Source: Myxococcales bacterium
GTDB taxonomy: Bacteria > Myxococcota_A > Polyangia > Palsa-1104 > JAEUJZ01
Length of the DNA: 64,000 nucleotides
Direction: 5' to 3'
NCBI GenBank assembly: GCA_016794365.1
Contig: JAEUKB010000041.1
Coordinates: 150,812-214,811, forward strand
The translations under genes and the position numbers were made by a program. This document shows positions 1 to 13,108 of the stretch, one piece after another. Position 1 is the stretch's first letter, and the number at the start of each line of letters is the position of its first letter. A model generated the notes under the pieces. That model ran no database searches. It saw only the letters and a program-made list of their open reading frames with translations, and was not told the DNA's origin.

Positions 1-5012
<5,012 letters not shown>

Positions 5013-5199
5013 TAGCGACCCTTTCTGTCCCTTGCAGCGAAGTGCACAAGGCTCACAGGAAAGCTCCTCGGGAATCTCATAAGGGGTGATCCCTTCGCAG
5101 CGTGCTTTCCCAACGAGGTTGTCTATCCTTCCCTATCCCACAGCGACGCTCTCGCTACAGAACAAAGGAAGACAAAGTGCGAAGTGTTGCCGGATGTGA

Positions 5200-5246
5200 C
5201 AAAAACCGGCGGCCCACAGGGACACTTTTCCCTGCGAGCCGTCGGT
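5200..5246 (-). terminator. rplL-rpoB attenuator: intrinsic terminator-like hairpin
   Basis: On the minus strand an approximately 18-bp imperfect stem (arms 5229-5246 and 5205-5222, loop 5223-5228) ends in CCGG followed by TTTTTG. It sits in the 285-bp spacer between rplL and rpoB, the place where E. coli and many bacteria have a partial terminator that lowers rpoBC expression relative to the ribosomal protein genes. The structure is visible in the sequence; partial termination is inferred by analogy. Confidence 0.7.
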
Positions 5247-5297
5247 CGGCCCCACTTCTTAGCTTTTGTAGCCGATTGGCAAAGGCCAATCCTCGAG

Positions 5298-5690
5298 CTA
5301 CTTGATCTCGACGGTACCGCCAGCCTCGACGATCTTCTTCTTGATCGTCTCAGCCTCTTCCTTCGAGACAGCGGCCTTCAGTTCCTTCGGCGCGCCGTCC
5401 ACAAGGTCTTTGGCTTCCTTGAGGCCGAGGTTGGTCAGCTCGCGGACAACCTTGATGACGCCAATCTTGTTGGCACCAGCGCTGGCAAGAATGACCGAGA
5501 ACTCGGTCTGCTCAGCAGCAGCCGGAGCAGCAGCAGCGCCACCGCCACCAACGGCCGGACCAGCAGCAACTGCCACTGGCGCAGCCTTCACGCCCCACTT
5601 GTCCTCAAGCAGCTTGGTGAGCTGGGCGATCTGAATCACCGACAGTTGCGAGAGCTGATCAACAATTTGGTCCATGTTTGCGTTGCTCAT
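5298..5690 (-). CDS. rplL: 50S ribosomal protein L7/L12
   Basis: Stalk protein of the large ribosomal subunit, 130 residues. It has an N-terminal dimerisation helix ([27 protein letters not shown]), an Ala/Gly-rich hinge around residues 40-58, and the C-terminal factor-binding domain with [20 protein letters not shown] and [10 protein letters not shown]. It follows rplJ by 18 bp, as in the classic rplJL pair. The start ATG at 5690 is preceded by AAGGAG. Confidence 0.98.
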   Translation of the reverse strand: MSNANMDQIVDQLSQLSVIQIAQLTKLLEDKWGVKAAPVAVAAGPAVGGGGAAAAPAAAEQTEFSVILASAGANKIGVIKVVRELTNLGLKEAKDLVDGAPKELKAAVSKEEAETIKKKIVEAGGTVEIK

Positions 5691-5708
5691 TGTATTTTCT
5701 CCTTGGAG

Positions 5709-6230
5709 TTAGCCTTGGGTCTCGAGTGCGCGCTTGCGAGCATCGAGTACGTAAGCAAAGTTCTGCGCAGCCGCGTTGAGCGTGCGTACGACGTTGGTTG
5801 CCGGAGCCATAAGGGTCGCGAGCAGCGTAGCCCTGAGCTCGTCCTTGCCAGGCATGTCAGCCGAAGCGATGACACCCTTTTCATCCAGAACGCCCTCGAG
5901 GAAACCGCCCTTGATCTTGAACTTCTCGTTGTTCTTGGCGTAGTCGCGAGCCACCTTGGCGGCAGCAGACGGACTATCCCAAGAGAACACAACTGCCGAT
6001 GGACCTTCCAGGTACTTGCCCATCTTCTCCATCGGAGTCCCGGCAATCGCGAGCTTCACCAAGGTGTTCTTGTACACCTTGTACTCGCACTGCTGCTTCC
6101 GGAAATCATCCCGAAGAGAAGTCACCGCCGGTACCGGCAGGCCACGGAAGTCACAAATGACCACCGCCGCGCTCTTTTGGAGCTTGTCTTTCAACTCAGC
6201 GATTTGCTGCGCTTTTTCGTTGCGATCCAT
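5709..6230 (-). CDS. rplJ: 50S ribosomal protein L10
   Basis: Binds 23S rRNA and anchors L7/L12 to the ribosome. I chose the ATG at 6230 (MDRNEKAQQIAELKDKL, 173 residues) over an in-frame TTG at 6245, because the length and N-terminus fit L10 and a GGAG lies upstream. The conserved VVICDFRGLPV strand and the C-terminal helix that carries L7/L12 dimers are present. It stands 95 bp after rplA, a spacer that contains a hairpin, and is followed directly by rplL. Confidence 0.96.
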   Translation of the reverse strand: MDRNEKAQQIAELKDKLQKSAAVVICDFRGLPVPAVTSLRDDFRKQQCEYKVYKNTLVKLAIAGTPMEKMGKYLEGPSAVVFSWDSPSAAAKVARDYAKNNEKFKIKGGFLEGVLDEKGVIASADMPGKDELRATLLATLMAPATNVVRTLNAAAQNFAYVLDARKRALETQG

Positions 6231-6301
6231 ACCCCAGGACTCCAAGTCTCGGCAGGTGATTAAGCCTCAGTGGCTCCTGCTATCTAAGACGGTTAGATTG
6301 T

Positions 6302-6322
6302 CTTCAACACAACGTGTTGAAG
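6302..6322 (-). other. Perfect hairpin in the rplA-rplJ spacer (possible L10 leader or processing site)
   Basis: A perfect 9-bp inverted repeat (arms 6302-6310 and 6314-6322, 3-nt loop) begins 4 nt after the rplA stop codon. No T-run follows it, so it is a weak terminator at best. L10 autoregulates its operon through the leader before rplJ in many bacteria, and this spacer is where such a leader or an RNase processing site would be. The hairpin is seen; its role is inferred. Confidence 0.4.
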
Positions 6323-6325
6323 GAA

Positions 6326-7042
6326 TTATTTCGAAGCGAGTTGTCCCTGGACTTCGTTCGTGTCCAGCTTCAGCCCGGGCCCCATCGTGGTGGACAGAGC
6401 AATGCTCTTCACGTACTGACCCTTCGCGGAGGAAGGCTTCAGCTTGATCAGAAGCTCAATGAGCGCTCGAGCATTCTCTCGCAGTTTTTGCGAACCGAAT
6501 GAAAGCTTTCCGACCGGCGCGTGAACAATGCCGGTCTTCTCGACGCGGAACTCAACGCGACCACCCTTGAGCTCACGAACAGCCTTCGCAACGTCGGTTG
6601 TCACCGTGCCAACCTTGGGGTTTGGCATCAAACCACGCGGTCCAAGAATGCGGGCGATTTTTCCGATCACACCCATCATGTCCGGAGTCGCAACAGCCGC
6701 ATCAAAGTCTAGCCAGTTCTCTGTCTGGATCTTGGTCACCAAGTCTTCAGCACCCACAAAGTTTGCTCCAGCGTCCAGAGCTTCCTTTGCTTTGTCACCC
6801 TTGGCGAACACGATGATGCGAACCGACTTGCCAGTTCCGTGCGGCAAATTGACGGCACCACGAACCATCTGATCTGCATGCTTTGGATCGACACCAAGGC
6901 GAACCGCAAGATCAACGGTCTCATCAAACTTGCTCGAAACCTTCAGCTTGGGAAGAAGATCAAAGGCCTCATCCATGCTGTATCGCTTTTCGCGATCGAC
7001 GAGCTTTAGCGCTGCTGCGTACTTTTTTCCGACTTTGGCCAC
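6326..7042 (-). CDS. rplA: 50S ribosomal protein L1
   Basis: L1 of the ribosomal L1 stalk; also an operon autorepressor in many bacteria. The [12 protein letters not shown] start (238 residues) is taken at GTG 7042, because an AGGAG lies 8 nt upstream. An in-frame GTG three codons earlier abuts that Shine-Dalgarno and is unlikely to be used. The signature [20 protein letters not shown] is present. It follows rplK at 72 bp. Confidence 0.96.
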   Translation of the reverse strand: MAKVGKKYAAALKLVDREKRYSMDEAFDLLPKLKVSSKFDETVDLAVRLGVDPKHADQMVRGAVNLPHGTGKSVRIIVFAKGDKAKEALDAGANFVGAEDLVTKIQTENWLDFDAAVATPDMMGVIGKIARILGPRGLMPNPKVGTVTTDVAKAVRELKGGRVEFRVEKTGIVHAPVGKLSFGSQKLRENARALIELLIKLKPSSAKGQYVKSIALSTTMGPGLKLDTNEVQGQLASK

Positions 7043-7114
7043 GTTGCGCACTCCTTATCGACTTCAGGGCAATGCCCCAAATATCTCCCGCAATCGCTGC
7101 GGTTGGCGGAAGGC

Positions 7115-7558
7115 TTAGCCTTCGACGACGTCAATACCCATCGAGCGCGCCGTTCCAGCAATGGAACGCATGGCACTCTCTACATTGGTAGTATTGAGAT
7201 CAGAAAGCTTTTGCGAAGCGATGTCGCGAAGCTGTTTTTTGGTGATGGAACCAACCTTCACCTTGTTCGGAATCTTTGAACCCGAACCCGGCTTCTTTTG
7301 AAGCGGCAATCCCGCTGCTTTCTTCACCAACACCGATGCAGGCGGCGTCTTGGTGATGAAAGTAAACGAACGATCAGAATAGACCGTAATTACCACGGGG
7401 ATCATCATGGCTTCTATGCCCTGCGTCTTTGCATTGAAAGACTTGCAGAACTCCATGATGTTCACGCCGTGTTGACCGAGGGCCGGACCAACGGGAGGCG
7501 ATGGGTTTGCCTTACCGGCGGGGATTTGCAGCTTTACGTAGCCAGTGACTTTCTTCAT
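7115..7558 (-). CDS. rplK: 50S ribosomal protein L11
   Basis: Component of the GTPase-associated centre, 147 residues. It has the N-terminal domain signature ([20 protein letters not shown], then [10 protein letters not shown]) and the C-terminal 23S-binding region ending in [11 protein letters not shown]. It lies 179 bp after nusG. The spacer (7559-7737) has only weak potential hairpins and nothing that I can name. Confidence 0.98.
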   Translation of the reverse strand: MKKVTGYVKLQIPAGKANPSPPVGPALGQHGVNIMEFCKSFNAKTQGIEAMMIPVVITVYSDRSFTFITKTPPASVLVKKAAGLPLQKKPGSGSKIPNKVKVGSITKKQLRDIASQKLSDLNTTNVESAMRSIAGTARSMGIDVVEG

Positions 7559-7737
7559 GGCTGATTCCTACGTGTCTGTCAGGTACTTGCCACCGGTTTG
7601 ACTACCACCGGGAGGCAACAGAATGCCCAAAATGCCTTTTGAGGGCAAGCACTTAGCGCATGGGCAAGTAATGTTGTGGCGACTTTATCTACTCAGCCTC
7701 GAGCGAGGTTAGCACTGACTGCTCCGACCGGGGCAAA

Positions 7738-8265
7738 TCAGGCTTTCTCCACCTGTGCGAAATCGAGTTCGACCGCGGTAGCTCGACCAAAGATGCTGAC
7801 GCGAACCTTTACTTTTTGCTTTTCAGCCTTCACTTCATCGACGATGCCAGCAAAGTTTGCAAACGGACCATCAATGACACGAACGTTTTCGCCTTCTTCG
7901 AAGGAAACGCGAGGCTTTGGCTTCGCAGAGCCTTCAGACATCTGCGAGTTGATCTGCGCAATGTCTTTTTCGTTGACCGGAACAGGGTTGGTTCCACCCA
8001 AAAAGCCCGTTACTCGAGCCGTATTCTTGACCAGATGGTAAGTACGCTCACTCATTGCCATCTGAACAAACATATAGCCAGGGTAGAACTTGCGGGTTGT
8101 GGTCCGCTTCTGTCCCTTCACTAGCTCTAGAACTGACTCCGTCGGAATCAAGACTTGGCCGAACTCGCCGTCCATACCAGCTTGCTTGATCCGCTCCTGG
8201 AGAGATAGCTTGGCCCGGTTCTCATGACCCGAGTAGGTGTGGACGACGTACCACTTTAGACCCAT
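7738..8265 (-). CDS. nusG: Transcription termination/antitermination protein NusG
   Basis: NusG binds RNA polymerase through its N-terminal domain and couples it to Rho or to the ribosome through a C-terminal KOW domain. The product from ATG 8265 ([19 protein letters not shown], 175 residues) matches the family length; an upstream in-frame extension to 8334 overlaps secE and lacks family similarity. The C-terminal KOW motif ([20 protein letters not shown]) is clear. It lies 35 bp after secE, the universal secE-nusG arrangement. Confidence 0.96.
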   Translation of the reverse strand: MGLKWYVVHTYSGHENRAKLSLQERIKQAGMDGEFGQVLIPTESVLELVKGQKRTTTRKFYPGYMFVQMAMSERTYHLVKNTARVTGFLGGTNPVPVNEKDIAQINSQMSEGSAKPKPRVSFEEGENVRVIDGPFANFAGIVDEVKAEKQKVKVRVSIFGRATAVELDFAQVEKA

Positions 8266-8300
8266 TGCATCACCGCCGCTTTGCCCAAGGGATGATCCTG

Positions 8301-8654
8301 TTAGCTGTACAGGAGGCCGGTCATGAACGCCCACGTCGCGTCAAAGACGCCTAAAAGGAGTGAGGCGATGATCACGGTCACGATCACAACAAGGGTAGCC
8401 GCGCTCGTCTCTTTGCGAGTAGGCCATGAAACCTTGCTTAATTCAGTGACGCACTCTGACGCTAGGCCGAAGATTTCTTCGTTGCGCCACGCCCAGTAGA
8501 CACCGACTCCAGCAAGGAGAAACGACGCTGTGTAGATGATGAGCTGCTTTGGCTTGGCGAAATAGCTCCACACCCACTCACTGGTTCTTACCAGTAAGAA
8601 CACGAGCGCCAAACCGGCTGCCGCAAATAGGATATGGACCCATTTTCGTTCCAT
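8301..8654 (-). CDS. secE: Preprotein translocase subunit SecE (three membrane segments)
   Basis: SecE stabilises the SecYEG channel. The protein has 117 residues. Hydrophobic segments at about 6-25, 39-56 and 87-107 surround the conserved cytoplasmic amphipathic helix and hinge ([17 protein letters not shown]), which fits the longer, three-helix form found in proteobacteria. It lies between tRNA-Trp and nusG. Confidence 0.95.
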   Translation of the reverse strand: MERKWVHILFAAAGLALVFLLVRTSEWVWSYFAKPKQLIIYTASFLLAGVGVYWAWRNEEIFGLASECVTELSKVSWPTRKETSAATLVVIVTVIIASLLLGVFDATWAFMTGLLYS

Positions 8655-8750
8655 CGTTTCCGTCTTGCTCCACTTGAGCGATCAAGCCTAATCCACCGAT
8701 CACTCCGGGGCCCTCGCCAAGCTAAAGATGTTGGAAGCTGCTTATGCTTG

Positions 8751-8824
8751 CAGGCCAGGAGGGATTCGAACCCCCAACCCGCGGTTTTGGAGACCGCCGC
8801 TCTACCAGTTCGAGCTACTGACCT
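8751..8824 (-). tRNA. tRNA-Trp (anticodon CCA)
   Basis: The minus strand folds as a cloverleaf: 7-bp acceptor stem (AGGTCAG with CTGGCCT), anticodon loop CTCCAAA giving CCA, T-arm GTTCGAATC and discriminator G, as expected for tRNA-Trp. The CCA end is not encoded. It stands between rpmG and secE, a common placement in proteobacteria. Confidence 0.95.
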
Positions 8825-8876
8825 AGAACCTGGATTGAACAAAGCGCTCACCTTATAAAAAAGGCAAGCGCTAAAA

Positions 8877-9038
8877 TTACTTGGTCTCCTTGTGGGAGGT
8901 ATGGCGATGGCACCACTTACAGTACTTGTTGAACTCCAGCTTGTCTGGAGTGGTGCGCTTGTTCTTGTTGGTGTGGTAGTTACGCCGCTTGCACTCTTTG
9001 CATTCTAGCGTGACAAGTACACGATTACCGCGTGCCAT
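8877..9038 (-). CDS. rpmG: 50S ribosomal protein L33, zinc-binding form
   Basis: Small basic ribosomal protein of 53 residues, translated from ATG 9038 as [20 protein letters not shown]. Two CXXC pairs (CKEC and CKWC) show that it is the zinc-binding C+ form of L33. The body ([20 protein letters not shown]) is typical. It lies between tRNA-Thr(GGT) and tRNA-Trp. In many relatives tuf sits just upstream of this gene, but here there are only 61 bp between the tRNA and rpmG. Confidence 0.96.
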   Translation of the reverse strand: MARGNRVLVTLECKECKRRNYHTNKNKRTTPDKLEFNKYCKWCHRHTSHKETK

Positions 9039-9099
9039 GTTCTATCCTCGGACCACTTAGCGAGCACGTAGCCCGCGTTGGATTGATGTTGGAGCGAAG

Positions 9100-9172
<73 letters not shown>

Positions 9173-9186
9173 AACTTTTTTTAAGT

Positions 9187-9259
9187 AGCGGGCGACGGGG
9201 TTCGAACCCGCGACGTCTAGCTTGGAAGGCTAGAGCTCTACCAACTGAGCTACACCCGC
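9187..9259 (-). tRNA. tRNA-Gly (anticodon TCC)
   Basis: Minus-strand cloverleaf with acceptor GCGGGTG/CGCCCGC, anticodon loop CTTCCAA (TCC), and T-loop GTTCGAACC. It lies 14 bp before tRNA-Thr(GGT) in the same transcription unit. Confidence 0.95.
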
Positions 9260-9283
9260 ACAGAATTCAAAATTGAATCAAAG

Positions 9284-9366
9284 TGGAGGGGGAAGGATTC
9301 GAACCTTCGAAGCGTAGACGCGGCTGATTTACAGTCAGCTCCCTTTGGCCACTCGGGCACCCCTCC
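9284..9366 (-). tRNA. tRNA-Tyr (anticodon GTA)
   Basis: An 83-nt minus-strand tRNA with the long variable arm of the tyrosine type. The acceptor is GGAGGGG/CCCCTCC, the anticodon stem-loop is CTGACTGTAAATCAG (GTA), and the T-loop is GTTCGAATC. It lies between tRNA-Thr(TGT) and tRNA-Gly(TCC). Confidence 0.95.
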
Positions 9367-9387
9367 GCACTCGTTTTATTTTCAAAG

Positions 9388-9460
9388 AGCTGGCGGCGGG
9401 AATCGAACCCACTGCCTGCTGATTACAAGTCAGCTGCTCTACCAAGTGAGCTACGCCAGC
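9388..9460 (-). tRNA. tRNA-Thr (anticodon TGT)
   Basis: The first gene of the minus-strand tRNA cluster. Acceptor GCTGGCG/CGCCAGC, anticodon loop CTTGTAA (TGT), T-loop GTTCGATTC. The Thr-Tyr-Gly-Thr order matches the conserved thrU-tyrU-glyT-thrT set known from E. coli and other proteobacteria. Confidence 0.95.
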
Positions 9461-9486
9461 AAGTGCCGACGGTCGCGAGGCAGCGA

Positions 9487-9516
9487 GTAGTACCTTTACT
9501 GCCCCGGTTCTGTCAA
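9487..9516 (-). promoter_or_regulatory. Sigma-70-like promoter for the tRNA/rpmG/secE block
   Basis: On the minus strand a perfect -35 hexamer TTGACA (9511-9516) is followed after 18 nt by a weak -10 TACTAC (9487-9492) and then a GC-rich discriminator, about 27 bp before the first tRNA. GC-rich discriminators are typical of stable-RNA promoters under stringent control. The hexamers are seen; use and regulation are inferred. The rest of 9461-9617 holds no gene that I can support. Confidence 0.55.
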
Positions 9517-9617
9517 GAAACTTTTTTCGTTCGTGAGTTCGCACCAGTCAGGCCCAATTGCCTGCCAACAATGGTGGAAATTTCGCTCAATTTGGGCTGC
9601 GAGGCAAGTGCTCTTTT

Positions 9618-11453
9618 CTAGGAGATTTCCAAGGCCATCGCGACCGCACGTCCGCAGAAGCGCTGGTATTCCGACGAGACCTGGACTTCCGGTGGCAGCC
9701 CATCGCGAGGCACAGGACGGAACCCAAATTTTTCCGCAAAAAAGTCCGTCGCGTGCTCCGTAAGCAGACACACTCGCAGCAAGCCTCGCTGGCGAACCCG
9801 AACGAGCGCCATCTCAGCCAGCATCCAGCCAAGCCCTTCGCCTCGTCGCTCAGGATGAACAGCCAGCGATCGCAGCAGCGCCGTGTCTCCGTACAATTCG
9901 AGCGCAACACAGCCAATCACTTCCGTTTGCCCATCCTTGATCACCCACAGCTCAGCGACTGCATCGGGTACACCTGTCGTCGGAAGCTTGGACAAGTCCA
10001 AGAGCCGCTTGACGCTCGACAGATCGCTGTGCAGCGCGGGCATCACCGCATCCCCCAGCTTCTGGAGCAGCCGATCGTGCAGGTTCTCGAAGCTGCCCGA
10101 CGACATGATCACAACGGTGTCACCGGCGGATACGCGCTGAGCCAGATGCTCGACGATCTGCGCGGTGCTGGCGATCGCTTTGGCAGGAACGCCGCGACGA
10201 CGAATGTCCGCCGCCAGCTTTTCCACGTCGAGTCGATTGCCCGCCGGAGCCTTTTCCGGCATGTGTACCGCGCCAATCAGGATTTCATCCGCAGCGACGA
10301 GCGCATCCGCAAACTCTTGCTGAAATACAGCCGTCCGACTGGTTGCCGAGCGAGGCTCGAAGACCGCGATCAGACGGCCCGTACCAAAGCGGCCGCGAAG
10401 ACCACGCAGCGTTTCGCGAATCGCCGTCGGATGATGCGCAAAGTCATCGACGACGGACACGCCTTGAGCCACGCCCCGCAGCTCTTGACGACGCTTGACA
10501 CCGACGAAACGACGGATGCCGGGCGCAATCTCGCTCGCAGACAAGCCCAAGTTGGCCAGTGCAGCAATCACACCGACGGCATTTTCCAGGTTGTAGCCAC
10601 CGGGCAGACCCAGCTCGAAGTGACCGTAGAGCTGACCTTTGTGATGAAGCTGAAACGCGGTCCGTCCGCCGGGCTTGATGCCAGTGACCTCCGCGCGCCA
10701 CTCAACATCGTCGGGACAGCTACCACTGATGCCATAACGCTCGACGCGGCAGCACGCGGCTTTGGCACAGTCGAGCGCATGCGCTGAGCTGGCACACACA
10801 ACCAGCGCGCCGTCTTCGGGAATCAGCGCGGCCAGCTCTCGGAACGCCTGCTTGATGTGCTCGAGGTCGGTGAAGATATCGACGTGATCCAGCTCGACGC
10901 TGGTCAGGATCGCGACGCGCGGCTGGTAGTGAAGGAACTTGCTCTTTTTGTCGAAGAACGCGCAGTCGTACTCGTCGCCTTCCAAGACAACGTGCGGACC
11001 CGATCCGACGGCGGCGTTGTGGCCCATATTGAGCGGCACGCCACCGATCATGTACGACGGCTGCCGTCCCGCATTGAGCAGCGTCCACGCAGCCAGCGAC
11101 GAGGTTGTCGTCTTTCCATGGGTTCCGCACACCACAAGCGACTGCTTCCCTGGAAGGAGCAGCTCCTCGATGATCGCTGGGAACGAGGTCAGACGAATTC
11201 CGCGCGCTTGAGCCGCTAGAACCTCGACGTGATCGCGACGACAGATGTTGCCAACCACCACCACGTCGGGCAGCCAGTCGAGGTTTTTGTCCGCAAAGCC
11301 TTCCGTGACTGCGATGCCCGCGCTGGCGAGCTGCGTTGACATCGGCGGATAGACATGCTCGTCGGAGCCGCGAACTTCGTGACCGATTGCTCGAAGCAGC
11401 TCGGCCACTGCACCCATTCCGGTACCGCAGATACCAATAAAATGAATCTTCAC
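9618..11453 (-). CDS. mpl: Mpl murein tripeptide ligase fused to an ArsN2-like GNAT acetyltransferase
   Basis: A 611-residue fusion. Residues 1 to about 455 are a Mur ligase of the Mpl type (UDP-N-acetylmuramate:L-alanyl-gamma-D-glutamyl-meso-diaminopimelate ligase), which recycles wall tripeptide: MKIHFIGICGTGMG at the N-terminus, GTHGKTTT P-loop at 110-117, EGDEYDCAFFDKKSKF, and DDFAHHPTAI. Residues from about 465 form a GNAT domain (ALLRSLAVHPERRGEGLG acetyl-CoA loop, then DFFAEKFGFRPVPRD) resembling ArsN2 acetyltransferases. The GTG start at 11453 has GGAG upstream; a longer open frame to 11654 overlaps leuB. Mpl is normally about 450 residues, so the fusion is real on length. No stop or frameshift separates the two parts. 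The substrate of the GNAT part is unknown. Confidence 0.9.
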   Translation of the reverse strand: MKIHFIGICGTGMGAVAELLRAIGHEVRGSDEHVYPPMSTQLASAGIAVTEGFADKNLDWLPDVVVVGNICRRDHVEVLAAQARGIRLTSFPAIIEELLLPGKQSLVVCGTHGKTTTSSLAAWTLLNAGRQPSYMIGGVPLNMGHNAAVGSGPHVVLEGDEYDCAFFDKKSKFLHYQPRVAILTSVELDHVDIFTDLEHIKQAFRELAALIPEDGALVVCASSAHALDCAKAACCRVERYGISGSCPDDVEWRAEVTGIKPGGRTAFQLHHKGQLYGHFELGLPGGYNLENAVGVIAALANLGLSASEIAPGIRRFVGVKRRQELRGVAQGVSVVDDFAHHPTAIRETLRGLRGRFGTGRLIAVFEPRSATSRTAVFQQEFADALVAADEILIGAVHMPEKAPAGNRLDVEKLAADIRRRGVPAKAIASTAQIVEHLAQRVSAGDTVVIMSSGSFENLHDRLLQKLGDAVMPALHSDLSSVKRLLDLSKLPTTGVPDAVAELWVIKDGQTEVIGCVALELYGDTALLRSLAVHPERRGEGLGWMLAEMALVRVRQRGLLRVCLLTEHATDFFAEKFGFRPVPRDGLPPEVQVSSEYQRFCGRAVAMALEIS

Positions 11454-11550
11454 GTTTCTCCTCGTCAGCGTCGCGGAAGGAGCGCCGCACAGCGGCCTAG
11501 TTCGCGTGTTGGGAAAGTATAACGGAAGCGAATGACCGCTCGGTGAGTGG

Positions 11551-12672
11551 TCAGTTTCTCGTCGCTCCGGTGAGTGCGCGAAGCACCGCGTCTCCACACT
11601 CACTGGTGGATAGCTGCCCGCCGAGATCGCGCGTGACCAGACCGGCCAACACAACTTGCTCGACAGCTCGACGGAGACGATCGCCCGCCTGGCTTTCGCC
11701 CAAGTGATCGTACAGCATCGCCAGCGTCAGAAACGCCGCGAGAGGATTGGCCAGACCTTTGCCTGCAATGTCCGGCGCTGAACCATGCACCGGCTCAAAC
11801 AGCGAGCAGCGTCCGGGATGGATGTTTCCCGACGCTGCCACACCAAGTCCGCCACAGATTGCAGCCCCGAGATCGGTCAAGATGTCGCCAAACAGGTTCG
11901 AGGTCACGACTACATCGAAGCGCTCTGGCGTCCGCACAAACTCCATGGCTGCGACATCGACGAACAAATGGCTCGATGTCGTCTCGGGATACTCGGCGGC
12001 AACCTGTCGAAACGTACGCTGCCACAGTCCGTGTGCGTGCGGCAGTGCATTGGCTTTATCGACCATGCAGACGCGCGGCGTCTTGTGCGACGAAGCATGC
12101 GGAACATTGGCCAATGTGTACGCTGCTCGAATGATTCTCTCGACACCGCGACGGGTGTTGAGATCTTCGCTGATCGCCACTTCGTCCGGCGTATCGCGCT
12201 TAAACGAGCCGCCCATCTGAACGTACGGACCCTCGGTGTTTTCGCGCAGCACCCAGAAGTTTACGTCGCGACGCTGTTTGCCTTTGATCGGACAGAGCTT
12301 TTCGTCGAGAAGCTGCACCGGACGCAGGTTGATGTAGAGATCGAGCCCAAAGCGCAGTCCGAGCAAGACATCTTTGGCAACCACACCGTCTGGAACTCGA
12401 GGATCGCCGAGCGCACCGAAAAAGATCGCATCGAAGTGATCGCGCAGCTCGCTGAGCGCACCTTTGGGCAGCGTCTCTTGCGTCTTGAGATAGTGATCGG
12501 CGGACCAAGGAAAGTGCTGGATGTCGAGAGCAATTCCCAGCGGCTCGACGGCTCGTAGCGCTTGTGCGACGACTTCGGGACCAATGCCGTCACCCGCGAT
12601 CACCGCGATGCGACGCCGTCGGCCACTTGGCGGAGCCAGCCCGAACGGATACACGCTCTGGGTCATGACCAA
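11551..12672 (-). CDS. leuB: 3-isopropylmalate dehydrogenase family protein (probable LeuB)
   Basis: NAD-dependent beta-decarboxylating dehydrogenase of 373 residues. It shows the N-terminal IAVIAGDGIGPEVV, the substrate region VLRENTEGPYVQMGG, the metal-binding VTSNLFGDILTDLGAAI, and the adenine-binding EPVHGSAPDIAGKG. Oxidation of 3-isopropylmalate in leucine synthesis is the most likely reaction. The family also holds tartrate and isocitrate dehydrogenases, and no leuC or leuD is nearby, so specificity is inferred. An alternative start two codons on (MTQ) is possible. It lies 97 bp upstream of mpl on the same strand. Confidence 0.78.
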   Translation of the reverse strand: MVMTQSVYPFGLAPPSGRRRRIAVIAGDGIGPEVVAQALRAVEPLGIALDIQHFPWSADHYLKTQETLPKGALSELRDHFDAIFFGALGDPRVPDGVVAKDVLLGLRFGLDLYINLRPVQLLDEKLCPIKGKQRRDVNFWVLRENTEGPYVQMGGSFKRDTPDEVAISEDLNTRRGVERIIRAAYTLANVPHASSHKTPRVCMVDKANALPHAHGLWQRTFRQVAAEYPETTSSHLFVDVAAMEFVRTPERFDVVVTSNLFGDILTDLGAAICGGLGVAASGNIHPGRCSLFEPVHGSAPDIAGKGLANPLAAFLTLAMLYDHLGESQAGDRLRRAVEQVVLAGLVTRDLGGQLSTSECGDAVLRALTGATRN

Positions 12673-12675
12673 GGC

Positions 12676-12975
12676 CTAGCGATTGGCCGCGAAGCCGGTG
12701 CCTCGCGACTTGTTGGCGTCCTGCGGACTAAACTTGAGTGCGCGGATGCCCACCGCTGCGTCGGTGTAAATGCGCTCGCCTTTGTGGGTTTCGAGAAGAA
12801 GCGTCTCGGCGGACACGGTGACCCGCTTGACCTTCGGCACAGCCAGCACTTCTTGCGTACTCACGTCGAGGATGATCGTGAGCTCGACCTCGTCGCTGAC
12901 CAAGAAAGCGCCCTTGCCTTCGGCTTTGACGGCGGACTCGCTCTCGAGAACTTTTTGGATTAGGTCCTTCTTCAT
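12676..12975 (-). CDS. Small conserved-looking protein of unknown function
   Basis: I do not recognise this 99-residue product. From ATG 12975 it reads MKKDLIQKVLESESAVKAEG, a charged helix, then a strand-rich middle (VELTIILDVSTQEVLAVPKV, then VTVSAETLLLETHKG) and a polar tail. There is no signal peptide or membrane segment, so it should be cytoplasmic. A longer open frame to 13044 lacks a better ribosome site. It is 3 bp from leuB, suggesting co-transcription and perhaps translational coupling. Confidence 0.65.
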   Translation of the reverse strand: MKKDLIQKVLESESAVKAEGKGAFLVSDEVELTIILDVSTQEVLAVPKVKRVTVSAETLLLETHKGERIYTDAAVGIRALKFSPQDANKSRGTGFAANR

Positions 12976-13108
12976 CTTGATCCCTATGCCTACGGGTTGG
13001 CTTGTAAGCGTGCGGTAAGTACCCCAATTCGATCCGGCTGGCAATTGTGCGAGCAGTGATCGCGATCAGAGAACGCACACAACGGATGAGCGACACTTGC
13101 GACGAGGC

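Noticed and set aside
7559..7737. rplK leader with weak hairpins as a riboswitch
   Set aside because: Only short, imperfect stems were found and no known riboswitch core.
8588..8851. 87-codon minus-strand ORF covering the tRNA-Trp gene
   Set aside because: It overlaps tRNA-Trp and the secE start; the tRNA fold explains the sequence.
9618..10080. ArsN2-like domain taken as an arsenic or arsinothricin resistance gene
   Set aside because: It is fused to Mpl and has no ars genes nearby; resistance function is not supported.
11454..11654. Extension of the Mpl fusion upstream to 11654
   Set aside because: It overlaps leuB, and the GTG at 11453 with GGAG starts the canonical MKIHFIGICGTGMG sequence.
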